Shown here piece after piece: positions 50,393 through 63,168 of a stretch of 64,000 nucleotides of DNA. Under the pieces are notes generated by a model, which saw nothing but the letters and a program-made list of their open reading frames with translations, had not been told where the DNA came from and searched no databases. Both the position numbers and the translations under genes were made by a program. Positions within the stretch are counted from its first letter, which is position 1; each line of letters opens with the position of its first letter. Origin of the DNA: Erythrocercus mccallii (Eukaryota; Chordata; Aves; Passeriformes; Dicruridae); assembly GCA_013397435.1 (NCBI GenBank), contig VZRG01000030.1, positions 1,321,477-1,385,476 on the forward strand, read 5' to 3'.

Positions 50393-51882
50393 CAAGTCTA
50401 AGACAAGATGATATTCAGCCATGGAAGCTGATGGGAGAGCTCACTAAGTCACTGTCCATCATTTATCATCAGTTCCTAGCTAACCAGGGAGGACTCAGAC
50501 AACTGGAGTTGGCCAATGTGATGCCCATCCACAGGAAGGGCTGTAAGGAGGATCCAGGGAAATACAGGCCTCCCAGCCTGACCCCAGTGCCTGCCAAGCT
50601 TATGGAACAGATCATCCTGAATACGTTCACGTAGCACAGAGAGGAGAAACAAGGGATCAGGCTCAGGCATCACAGAGGTGGGAAAGGCAGGTCCTGCCTG
50701 ACCAACTTGATGTCCTTTTAAGACCAGAGGACTCCCCTAGAGTCTGTGGATGTTGTCTACTCGGACTACAGCAGATTTTGATACTGTCTCCCATGGCACT
50801 CCCCTGGAAAACCTGGCGGCCCAGGGCTTGGACAGGAGCACTCTTTGCTGGATTAAGAACTGGCTGGACAAACAGGCCTAGAGAGTGGAGGTGAATGGTG
50901 CCACATCCAATTGTCAGACAGTCACCAGTGGTGTTCTCCAGGGCTCAGCACTGGGCCTCAGTCCTGTTCAATATACTTACTAAAGATCTGGACAAGGACA
51001 TCAAGTACACCCACAGTAAGTTCTCAGCCAAAACCAAGTTGGGTGGGGTGTGGATCTACTTTAGGGTAAGTAGGATCTGCAGAAGGATCTGGATCGCTGG
51101 GCTGAGGCCAAAGGTATGATGTTCAACAAGGCCAAGTGACAGGTACTACACTTTGGCCACAACAATCCCATGCAGCACTACGGGCAGGGGCAAGTGTGGT
51201 TGGAGAGGGCCTGGTGGAAGAGGACCTGGAAGTGCTGGTCAACAGCCAGCTGAACATGAGCTAGCATGTGGCCAGGCAGCCAAGAATGGCATCCTGGCCT
51301 GTATCAGCAATAGTGTGGCCAGCAGAAGCGGGGATGTCATTGTGCTCCTATACTTGGCACTGGTGAGGTCACACCTCAGGTTCTGTGTACAGCTCCGGGG
51401 CCCTCACTTCAGGAGGACAATGAGGTGGAGCAGGCCTAGAGAAGAGCAAAGGAGCTGCTGAAGAGCTCTAGAGAGTCTCATATGAGGAATGGTTGAGGGA
51501 GCTGGGGGTGTTTAGCCTGGAGAAAAGGAGGCTCAGAGGGACCCTATGACTTTCTACAACTGCCTGAAAGGAGGTTGTAGCCAGGGAGGTTTGGTATCTT
51601 CTCTCAGGAAATCAGTGACAGGATGAGAGTACATAGGTCTCAAGCTGTGCCAGGGGAGGTTCAGATTGTACATCAGGAGAAATTTTTTCATGGAAGTGGT
51701 TATTAAACATTGAAATGGACTGCCCAGCAAGATCGTGGAGTCCCCATCCCTGGAGGTGTTCAAGAAATAAATGAACGTAGCACTTAGTGCCACGGTCTAG
51801 TTCACAAGATGGTGATCTGTCAATGGTTGGATTCAATGATCTCAGAGATTTTCTTCAACCTAAACAAAATGATTCTGTAATC
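50393..51882 (+). mobile_element. CR1 LINE, 5'-truncated copy with decayed reverse transcriptase
   Basis: This is a longer CR1 copy of about 1.5 kb in plus orientation. Near 50510-50630 it encodes reverse-transcriptase-like sequence (ANVMPIHRKGCKEDPGKYR, then PAKLMEQIIL). Near 50925-50965 it has the SVTSGVLQGSALGL motif region, then VLFNILTKDLD in another frame, so frameshifts are present. It ends with GGTTGGATTCAATGATCTC, then TTCTTCAACC and GATTCTGTAATCT, a degenerate CR1 tail. The frame is broken by stops (such as TAG near 50632) and indels, so the copy is inactive. No target-site duplication is expected for CR1. Confidence 0.93.
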
Positions 51883-54800
51883 TTATCGGCATTTTTGTGG
51901 TCCAGAATTTCTATCATAAAGAGCAACCACAACCTTCCATCTGAAAATAAATTTACCTTTTGACTGATTATCACTAGCCATTACTGTGAGAAGCATCTCA
52001 AGACTCCTCCTTCCAGTTTATTGATGTTCAGTTACTAACTGGTTGTCAAGAACAGGATTTTTTTTCCATGGAGAAGTTTTAAGAGAGGTTGTAATTAATC
52101 AAAACATCTGACTGCAAGAAACACCCACAACACCCACAAAAGCTAATTTTTAAGGACTTGTAAAGCCTCATGCAGTTTCTAATAGTACTACAAAATCTAT
52201 TTCATCAACAGTTTTACCCTGAGTTTTTATCTCTGCTAAACCAGAAGAACTTCAGGGACAGTCTGGAGAGAGTGACAAGAGCAGACTCTGTTCAGCAACG
52301 ACAATACATTTCCTAAAAAATCACCAGAATTCTACTGAATTTTTTACTCTCTTTCATTAAGAAGAGCTTTGAGTTGTATCACTATGAAGTAGCAGTTGCC
52401 TGAACCTAACTTTATATTTTTTTTAGACTTCATTTAGAGTATGTATTTACCAGTTTACTTGTCTGTGCTTTGAAGGAGTGACAATCTACTGCTCCGCATT
52501 CAAGCACTATGACAAACTAGCACAACAGACCTCTGTTCTGGGTTAGTCCAAGGTAATTCTGTAAAAAAAAAATAGCAGGTGGTCAGTACAGGGGACAGAA
52601 ATTAAGTACCTTTAAAAAACACTTTCAATTGACTTTTCTTCACTGGAGTTTAGGAGCAACTTCTCCCCCATATAAACAGTAGCACAGTGGTCTCCTCCCA
52701 GTGTTTACAGTGCCATAGTGACAAGACCTTGGCACAAGCAATTTTTTTTGTCAGGGGAATACTAAGCTGCTCACTGAGCTCCATGCACATACATGCAGTG
52801 TGTACTAATGTCAGAGAACAGGAGTGATTAATGAAAACCTGATCTATAACACCTTGCTGCTTAACAATAACAGTCCAAAATTCTGTAGCCATAACACCAT
52901 GTTAAGATGTGGTTGATTTAGCCACTGCTGTGAAAGACTGAGTTTTATTTTGGTGCTTTTTAATAAGAGGGAAGGAAATGCCTCACATTGCTCAGCAATG
53001 ATTCCTTTGGGCAATTAGGAACGACATCAACAGGCTAGAGGGAGGTTTGCCCAGGAAAAACGAAGGGCGCGGGCCAGAAAGCAACAACAGCAGACCCTTG
53101 GAGGTTTGCAAGTAACATGAAGGATACCCAGAGGCAAGACTGGGAACATCTTAAATCAGGGAAAACAGCAGTAGCTGCATAAAAACCATGATGTTTTCTG
53201 TTTTCAGGTTTACAAAAGCTTCTGCAAATGAGTAAGCCACGTGAAAATCTTAAAAGGTTACAGATAAGACATGGAGTAAACTCAGCTGTATCTGTGTCAC
53301 AACCAGCAATATGCTGCATTCCTAACGAGAAGATCCAGGATACATTTTGGAAGGGACTCAAGCTGCCAGGCTCAAAGCCAACACAATATGTGGGTGGGTG
53401 CTGGATGCTTGCCTTGAAGTTCTCTTCTTGCCAGCAAACCTATGGAGTAACAATGGCATCAGTTTTGGAGGGAGATTTCTTGTTTAAAGCTAGAAGAGAC
53501 CACAAGTTGATCTACTGTGGCCTCCTGCTGTTAAATTTCACCACTGCCCTTTCTGTTGAGAGTAACGATTTTCATTATAATAAAGCAATTGATTCTTCAG
53601 TCAACCAAACTGTCTGCATGCTCCAAGACTACCAGCAGGAAGGAAGACAGAACTCAAATCTTCACAACCACAGGTGTGGTACAACCACACATTCCTTGTA
53701 GGTGATCCACATATGTATCCTAAGAGAAAATCAAGTTGATTTCCAGGTCTCAGCCAAGTGACCAGGAGAATAATTTTTTCCCCTGGCAGATCCAAATGTG
53801 TTCAGCAGTTTCAAATAGGATATAAGACTATGAGACACTACATAGGTATCTTAAAATGAGAACTCCCTCTACTATCTACCCTACGAGGCCTCTCATCTAC
53901 AATTCCTTCCTGTCCTTGAGGAGCCAAAAAAAGGTGAAAGCCACTCCCAGTATGCATAAATATCATTCCTAACCCCTGTGAGCAGCCAGATGAAGCCCTA
54001 GAGCATGAGACTTTATTTTAACATCAGGATGTCTTCCAGAAAGGAAATGGGGGGGAAACAACAGGACGGAAAGACGAAGTACAAAAATATAGCACTGTCT
54101 CAACTGCAAATAAACCTGCCACTTTCAGCCGCCAGTACACTATGTGGGAAAGTTACAGGGTAGGCATTTTTGAAGATCACACTCAGAGGTAAAATCACAT
54201 TATAAACTTCCAATCTCTTCTTCTAACCTTGCTTGCCCTTTAAAAGGCAGCAGCAGAAGGAATTGCTACCAAAGAAATTAAAAGAAGGTAGACTAATCCC
54301 ACTGAGATGACAGTATGAGAAATAAACGTAACAGAAACCTGAAAAGTGAGAGAACAAACTAGCCTCACTGAGAAATAACAAAGCAAGCATTACTTTGAAA
54401 GTGGAAGATTGAGCCACTTTATTCTGTGTGTGAGGAAATAAATATTAACAATGAGACATTTTCAGGTGAACTAACCAGTGCAAGGAGCAGAAAAATAAGT
54501 CATGAATGAGGAGTAAGCAAGCATATTTTAGGGACAGAGGGAGATCAAGCACTTTGTCAGAATGAATTACCTAGAGATGAAAGATGAAAAACATGATTCA
54601 TTCATCATTTGTGGAAGTATTTTCCAAGTATTTGGAAACAGACACCATAGTTCCAGCATTTAGCAATAAAGATTCTAAAAGATACACTGACACTCTCTTT
54701 CTAAAAGAATAACACCTACATTTTTTGAAACCCTCTGAGATATTTATGAGTAGCCAGGGGGTGCACTTGGAATTGTGAAATTTAATTAGTGAGTCACTAC

Positions 54801-57121
54801 AGAATTATGAAGCATAAATCAGGTCAAGTTCATTTTTATGCAGTAGCTGTTGGTCTTGATTCAGGCAAGGAACCAACAGATCTGACCTAACAGACCTTCA
54901 AAAATATTTGATTTTTAATCAGGTTCCATGTGTACTAGATTTCCAAACAATTCACTTCATTCATTAACAGCATTTTTAAGAAATGAGCCTGATTCTGTAG
55001 CTGACATGTTAAAAAGCCCATCAGCTACCACCATTGGGAAAGCTTTCTATATAAAAAATGGGAACATAGAGGCAGATACCTAAATCAGGAGGGTTTGTAC
55101 CTGATGAGGAGAAGACCACCAACAGTGCTCTGTCCTCACCATTCATTGATGATTTACATCAAATTGTAGAGCTTCACCATCCCTGGCACTGTACTTTCCC
55201 AGCAAGGCTTTCCAAAGGCTGCTGTTACACACAGACAACCAGAGCTGGGAAAGGCTTGGCCATTCTTCTCAAGTCACACAGCATGAGTCTGTGTTTGTGC
55301 TGGGGAAGCAGTCATGGTTTCTCCAGTGGGAATGCTGAGAATAAGCTATCAGTGGATTTCAAAGATGTGCTTGCTTCTATCAAGGTCATGCTGAGTTCTG
55401 TTGCTAGTATCATTCCTACTACTGTAGTGGCAGGATTTTTTCCTCAAATCCCTCTTCTGTTTCTAGTGCCTTTCATTGTGAAACAAATCCATGTGGTTAT
55501 GCTCTCATCATCAGAAGTACTCTGTGCCCATATACCCTGTGCTCATCCATCTTTTCACCTCCCTCTACCAATCTATCTCTGACCTAAAGATTTTAGCAGG
55601 TTCTGTCTCCCATTCTTTGCTCAGAGCAGAACAGCCTAAAGGAAGGCTAGCAGCTACTTGATCATAACAAGCATACCATGCTTTATAAACCCAAGCAATT
55701 GTGAGAGTAATGTGGAAGCACCATCTAATCACAGTGTGCTGTGGTTGTCTGGCATCAAAAATGGTGGGATATGAAATACCTGATTAAGGCAAGGATTATT
55801 TCAGCTTTTCTTATGTGTCCATTTGAACTTTTTGTACCAATTACAGAAACTCAGAATGAAATAACTGCTTCCAAAACCATAGCACTTCAGTTTCTTCCTT
55901 TAACGGAGCAGATGGTGGTTTCTATATGCTTATTTATTCCTCTTTTTTTTCTTTTGTCCAAAAATACAGATAGAAAAATTTCTCCTAGAATATTTTATTG
56001 TTCTAAAGCCATGGTAATAGTGCCTGAGCTGCAATCTAAAAATTAATCACTCAAGTTTTAAAATCACATTAAACTTCATGATCCAAAGGAATTTGTCAAA
56101 AGCATAAGGCAGGGATATTGGTATATAAACTGGATAAAACTCTACCAAGACCCATCCAAACCCAAGAAAATATTGTTATACTAAGCTGTGAATAACTGAA
56201 GCTGATATCTCTAGCTGAATAGCAGTAAGTATTTATACAAAACCTGTAAGTCAATATGATATGCACCAATGTGCACAATATGATGTGTTCCACTTGCTGG
56301 AAGCAAAAAGGGAAAATATCATCCTTGTGGATTGAACAACTTTTGTGTAGTTCTACCACCCAGCCCAGCCTAGTCACTGGGTTATTTCACAAGGCAGAGT
56401 TTCTGTGATCGTTCTTCCAAAGATGCTCTAGACAACTTGATTTTCTTCTGATAACTGTTTTACTTTCTGGCTACAAAGCATTGGCATGGGGCTCCTGTGT
56501 TTGGCTTTGCAAAGTTAAAGGAAACTTTTTAAGTTTTTAAACCTACTTTCTAGCCCCCCCCCTGAAAATGAAGACTTGGAAAATAGTTTGCGTCAGACTA
56601 GTTTTGCAATCCAAGGTTATACATTAAACTCAATAAGTAAATGCTAGGTCCCAACTAAGTTGGTACTGTCGTCTTAAGTCTTTGTAATCACTTCTCTCAA
56701 AAGAATGAGAAAATTATAAGCAATAGTTTCAAATCAGAAGGTAGACTCCACACACTGCTAAAGGAATACCACTCAAAAGAAACTTCGGCAAAGAATCCCC
56801 AAGGTATTTACATGTGCAATCAGTAGTATATATCAGAATTATCCCAAAACTATTAAACAAATTGAAACAAATCACTTGAGAACCTCTGTGTTCAATGAAG
56901 ACCTGGGGGAGACTGTGTTCTACATTTTGAATATTTTTGTCGCAGTGAAAAGAACTAAAGGATGTACATTGCAGTTCAGCCTGCAGTGCACAAGCCCATT
57001 CAAAGATGGCATTCCCAAGTGAGATATGTAAAAGATGCTTTACATTCCCCAAACTCTTCTTAGGGCTCATCCATACCATCGCCACCTGAGTGGTGGGGAA
57101 AGATACTATCCACTGATTGAC

Positions 57122-57124
<3 letters not shown>

Positions 57125-57165
<41 letters not shown>
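57125..57165. repeat. (AC)20 microsatellite
   Basis: An uninterrupted dinucleotide run of 41 bases. It produces the poly Val-Cys stretch in the overlapping minus-strand frame, which is not a gene. Confidence 0.97.
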
Positions 57166-57169
<4 letters not shown>

Positions 57170-58381
57170 AAACAGCAGGTAGTACCTTAGGTAAAGGCAA
57201 TGTATTCTGAATTTGTAAAGCCACAAGGGGTTATCTTGTCTCCCTCAGGATATAGAAACTCAACAGTGAGCCAACACCAGCAATACAGGGATAGACAATT
57301 ATAACGATACTGCTGTACTGCTTATACTGCTCTTTGTAGGAGCAGTGCAGCCTAGATATGGTGGACACAGAAGCAGCACACACTTGACCTTCTTCTGACT
57401 GCCAACTCTCAGCTTGGGGGAGAAAGCTTAGAGCATGGTTTCCAGTTTTATTCCAGCGTGTATTTTTTTTGACTAGTATTTCCATTTCCTGTACACTGTC
57501 ATTGGATGGTTTCCCCAGCTTCATCAGGTAGAGAGATCCTCTTGTTAAGAGTGGCAGGCAGATAACTTTTTCATGAGCAATTCAGGTGAAAGTGGCTACA
57601 AAGGCAGAGCACTGAGAAGACAGGTTTAATACCTCGGGCCTCAAACAGAACACAGTTAATGGCTCTGCAAGAAGCTTTCAGCATGATTTAATCCCTCTAC
57701 CGACACCCTTTACAACCCAGCTAATGTACTTCTCCAGCCTTGTGAGGACAATGTCAGGTCTAAGCCTTTAGGGCTAAAGATACTCGGATTTGGCATTGAT
57801 GGGGAGTTCAGCAACTTCCATATTGAGTGACTGTGGACAATACAGTACTTAACTCTTTACAGGTATGATATTAATAAAAAGCAAAATAAAACTCATTATC
57901 CCTTTGCATTCGTACTGAATCTTAAATGATTGATTCTGGACTCCCATAATTTCAGTATACAGAGTCTAAACATGTTCCATGCAGTTTAGTAGTTATAAAA
58001 GTATAATCATTAAACACCAGCAGCAAATACTTCAACAAGGAGTGAAAAAAGAACCCTCAGAAACCTGAGCTTGCCTGTAAAAATGGTAAACATCCCGCTT
58101 CATCCCCCCCTCCAGTCTGGAAACTTCTGGACTTTGTTCTCCTTTTCCAAACTGAATTAAATTGCAAGTGACCTGACTATTTTCTGTGCTCTTAACCTTT
58201 AATGCTATTTCCCCTTGGCTGGCAATACTTGGATCGCAGTCCCAGCAGCATATCCCACTAAGCCAGACAAATAATGACACCACATCTCCTATGCTGAGAG
58301 GATGGTGAGGGCAGTGGGGTAACAGGGCTGCACACCCCAGTGCTCATCACTTCCCTGCTTCCTGGCACACAACAGATGCAG

Positions 58382-58403
58382 CCGGCAGAATGCCATCTGC
58401 CGG
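58382..58403. repeat. Perfect GC-rich hairpin
   Basis: CCGGCAGA (58382-58389) and TCTGCCGG (58396-58403) form an 8-bp perfect stem around the loop ATGCCA. It stands in a patch (58290-58480) richer in GC than the flanks. Confidence 0.7.
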
Positions 58404-59940
58404 GTGCCTGCAGCGCCAGCCCCTCCTGCTCCCTCCCTGAGACACCAGCGTCTTGCAAGGAGCTGCTGTTTGCTCTTTTCATCACAGCTAGCTTTTACAC
58501 CCAGTGAGCCTCCTTTCATGGGCAGCTCTCCTTTGGCGTAGTGTGTGGCTCAGATGAACAGCTAGTTTGGGCACACCTGTTGGTTTTGTTTCTTGAAATG
58601 AGTAACTATTTAGGGTAATGCACTGCTATGTTTTCCAAACAGTTAAATAAAAGTGAGATATAAATATATGGTGACTCATAGGACCTCATAGGACCACTCC
58701 AGAGAGAAGAAAGTGACAATGTTGAGCTTTGAGAGTTTTGAATCATAGACTTCCAGTTAAAAACAAAAGTAAAATAGTGTCTGGTTCGATATATTTCTTT
58801 TGCTCATAGTGACATGTGCAGAAACATTTTTAAGCATGTTCAAATCTTTTGTTGAGGATTTGGAATGGCTGGAGCATTAAACAGTCATTTTCTCCAGTTA
58901 AGAAAAGCTCCAAACAAAAACTCCAAATACAGCCAACAAGACAGAAAGCAGTTTTTAGTGGCCCTCATTACCCAACACCTGACATTCAGAGGCAATTTTT
59001 ACCTGCCTGTGCACTCACTATTGGGGCCTTCAAGCTGAAGGCTTTCTGAAACAAGGTACTTTCCAATATAATCAAAATCATAACTATAACGTTTTGTTAA
59101 TTGAGAGATTGCCTTCTCCCTCCTTTGTTTGAAAGCTAAGTGAGCCTTTCTACACCCTAAAGGGGCTCCAGTATGGTTGGGATTTTTTTTGATTTTTACA
59201 TGTAGCTCCAACAAAAAGGAATAAAAAAGCCTTTTGCGGGGGGAGGATTTTTCCAAAGTTTCACGAAATCGATGTTTGCAAACTATGTGAATCAGATGAC
59301 AGAGGCATAAAAAAATAAGAAGGAGCTTATTTTCTCCATTAATTTTTTTTTAAAACCTCTGACATGTTACTACATGAATCTGAAGAAGTTCAAGTTTCTG
59401 GAGCCCCTACCTACAGAGAGGGTATCCTCAAAGATAGGAGATGATCTCCATGCTACTGCCCATACACGTGACAGAAACTCCTGCAGAGAGAGCCTGCTCA
59501 GGGACATCCATCCGAGCACTGCTGCCACCTGGCACTGATTTGGTTGTTGGGGGCGTGGTCAGCAGGTACGGTGCTGCACAGCCCACCTGGGGAAAAGTGA
59601 GCACTGCACAGTATTTGTAACTAGTTCTAGCCAGCAAGGAGAAACACATTGTTATTGCTGCTGCAGTATCCAAAATACAGATACTCATGACCTATGAACA
59701 AAATTATCCCAGGCAACACCAGTCCAATATCCTAAAAGGTGGGGAATGAACCACTGTCCTCATCTGAAGACAGGGAAGAAAGCAAATACCCTGTATAAAT
59801 TTTTTTGTATCTTCCCTACTTATTGCTTTCCACCTTGAGGATGCCCAGCTGACTCTAGATTACAATGTGCCTTACTTGTGTCTTCAGTACATAAACAAGA
59901 ATTTTGTGTTGCTCTTGATATTTGGGTAGAAGCTTCCTAT

Positions 59941-59965
59941 ACACAATATATATATTGTGTGTGTG

Positions 59966-60027
<62 letters not shown>

Positions 60028-60034
60028 TATATAT
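59941..60034. repeat. Compound AT/GT/AC microsatellite with inverted-repeat symmetry
   Basis: It begins with the palindrome CAATATATATATTG (59944-59957). Then come (GT)5, an AT block broken once by C at 59980, a longer AT block, and (AC)5 (60017-60026). The (GT)5-AT and AT-(AC)5 flanks are reverse complements, so the array is a near-perfect palindrome. Confidence 0.95.
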
Positions 60035-63000
60035 CAATAGACACTGGTCCTTCAGTAAAGCACCCTGGCATTAGAAATCATATATAACACCTACCCAGAA
60101 CTGGATTGGTCAAGTATACCATTGGCTGCTACCATGCCATCACTATTGGAACAGAGACACATGGAGGAGGGTTAAAACTCTCTCACTTTCAGTTCAGTGA
60201 CATTCATACTAAGCTGACTTACTATTTTTCTTTTGGTTTTTAGACTTTTCACTGCTTTTGCTCCAAACACTGAGTCTACAGTTCAGAAAGGAAAGATAAT
60301 TTATTTAAAACAAGACACAAAATTTAGAGCTATATCATTTAAGAAATTAGAAGAGTGGCATGAAGCAGAATTTTCTTTAGTGTTTGCCCATTACCATACT
60401 TAAGTTCATGTTTATTTTCTGCCAACTATGAGAACTACTGGTGAGTTCCATATAATAATTCTGCAGATAAATTAGGCTACCACAGGGGCAGCATGCAAAT
60501 TGGTTTCATACCCTCATAAACTGGAATAATTTCCCAGTAAAATTGTTCAGAACAAAACCAATTACAAGCCTTGCTCACAACATATTAGTCTGTCTGCAGA
60601 TTGAGTTACTTCCCTGATATTATTTAAAATTCCAACAAATAAACTTACAAACAAAAGAATTCTGTGAGAAAAACAACCTGTTATTTATGAAGACAGTTAA
60701 ATGTGCAATTACTTTTCCCCACTGACGGAACATAATACAAATCAGGCTTGGGATCACCAGACCATCACATGGGTGAGCAGAGCTCACTCACAGAGGCTGC
60801 AACAGTGTCATACCAAAGGGAAACAGATGGACTTTAGTTTCTTTAATTCAATAGAAAGAAAGCAGATCTTAACCTGTGCGCTAGAGATTCCTGAGCCATT
60901 AAGCTGTGCTTCAAATAGAAAAAACACCCACAGCAACAGTAAACAGAAATTTACAATTAAAAAGGTCAGTTGCAAACTATGCAGGAACTGCTTTTTCATA
61001 AGAAAGTACACGGAAATACAATGCCAGGGGCCTGCAGCTGCATGCAATCCTGCAGACATCACATATACAGCCACATTGCCCAGTACTTCCTCCGTAGATG
61101 GAACCAAAACATTTCTGTTGTGCTGTAGAGTTTTGCTGCAGTTTTAAAACTGTTTCATGCTTTGAAAATATGGTTCCATTTGCCCTGTAAGAAGTAGAAC
61201 TAGAAAAGCACAGGAGTCTTTTGGCCTTCATCAGTTATGAATCACCCATATGTGACAGGATGTTACTGGAATCATGACAATGCACTTTGTACAACAAACT
61301 GGACTTACACTCCATGGAGCAGCCAAGGTCATGTTCACCCTTTGTGCACACAGGGACCTTTAAAGTCAGCAGGAATGACACCTACACTGAAAGTCGGACT
61401 TCTGCCTGAAAGTTATGCTGAATTAGGATGTGAAGCCGTAATAAACTTTTACATGCACATCTTTTATGCATCATACAGCAGCCAAAATGCATGTGCTCTG
61501 CACACATGTACTCATCACAGGCATGTTATATTAAGATGTGTCTACACTGCTGAATCTAGCAATTCTATTTGTTCTATTAATATTTTTTCATATGACACTT
61601 TCCCACTTGGTCTCTAGATGCTGATCTCCCTTTGGAAAACTACATTTTATTGTTTATTAGGTTTCCCCCATCAACAATAGAAGGTCAAACCATAGTCTGC
61701 CTTCCATCCTGCTCTAGGATTACCCTCACAGAAAGACACAGATACTGACTTTTCAGAGCAGACTTTTTACAGCAAGTGTTTCTAAAGGAAGTTAGAATTA
61801 CAGGCAATCTTTAGTCAAACACCACATACTATGGTTTTGGGGAAAATGAAAATAAAAATAATGGAAGACTCATGAGAATCTGCATTTTTATTAGTAATTC
61901 TACTTTACCACAGCCCCTAACTCAACCCAAGACTATCCTACACAACCACAGCAGAGATAGTGTGGGAAGGGAGGAAACTGATTGTGCCATGTAGCATTGT
62001 ATCATGTTAAGTTCTCCTCCCAAGGGTCTCCGCTAACTGGAGAGAAGAAACTCTCATTGCACCTCTGCTCCTGCCAGTGCTACATCTTTGCCCAGTGGAG
62101 CCCTCCTTGTTGATCCGCCTTTCAATAGAACCAGGAAATTTATCATTCACTGTGAAACAACAATCTTGATGCCTTCAGTTTGCTAATCACCACCTAAACA
62201 ATACATATTTGCTAAATGTCCACCTACAAATGGGTATTATATGATGATGATATTATGAACACAAGCATCATGAATCACAGACCATGAATCCTTGTCTCAA
62301 ATTGATTCCATAGCAGCATCATTTTCCCCCCCCTCCAGTTATCTCCTGCACACCATCTTTTGCTGCTGCAATTCACGGGTGTAGTGGGTATCTTCTACTG
62401 TTTGCATTTTGTGTGGGGAAGAAGAAGTAGCTAGTGAAGAAAGTACAGAAGGGCAAGCTTTCTCTCCACTAATGAAGCGCACGGGGTTTGCAGTAACAGG
62501 GATGGACATGTGGGTGGAAGGTATGCACTGCCCTCATTTTCCAGATTCTTCCTTTTCTTTAGTTTTGTGTCAGCAATGCTGCATGTACATCAGCTTTTGA
62601 TTTTTGTGTCTTTGTGGCTCAGGGCCATCAGGGTTGCTATATACACACAAACATACAACATAGCTGTTTCAAAACAAAGATTTTTGTGCATTTATGCTGC
62701 AATGGATTTGCCATCAGAAAATGTTACTGAAGATGAGAACACCAGTTCTAGAAACAGATTGACACAAAGAAGCGTGATGTAAAACATAAAGACAAGGAAG
62801 AATGGAAACATAAGGGGAAAGGGAATACCAGATTCTTTTGCAGATATTTATTAAACAAAAGGACTGCTCGGATGTATTTGTCCAAATTGTTTTCTGATGT
62901 AACTTCATAGGCTTCAGAGGAGGAGTGAAAATGAAAGTATCTACTCTTGATGTGTATCATCTGTTCACCAGACTCATGTAGGTGGGCAGGTTACCTTTCA

Positions 63001-63147
63001 AATGATAAATTAGAAATTTTATAAAACCCGAAATTTCTGGATGCAGCTCGTGGAACATCAGTTTGTCTACATCAATCTTATCTTCTCATTAATGAGTCAC
63101 TAGAAATGGAACTAGAAACTTAATTCCAAAAATTCAGGCATGCTTCT

Positions 63148-63168
63148 AAAAAAAAAAAAAAAAAAAAA
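63148..63168. repeat. Poly-A run of 21
   Basis: An uninterrupted A homopolymer between GCTTCT and GTTTATT. No retroposed gene was recognised next to it. Confidence 0.95.

Noticed and set aside
53228..53701. 157-codon plus-strand frame
   Set aside because: No recognised domain, no clear splice or promoter context, ordinary AT-rich composition. Within chance for a 64-kb window.
56729..57226. 165-codon minus-strand frame with a Val-Cys run
   Set aside because: The repeat is the (AC)20 microsatellite and the rest has no recognisable features.
59521..59534. Reverse-orientation CTCF-like motif CTGCCACCTGGCAC
   Set aside because: Only 11 of 14 core positions match, with the three terminal bases wrong. 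Too weak to list.
60701..61147. 148-codon plus-strand frame
   Set aside because: No domain or coding signature. A minus-strand frame of 99 codons overlaps it.
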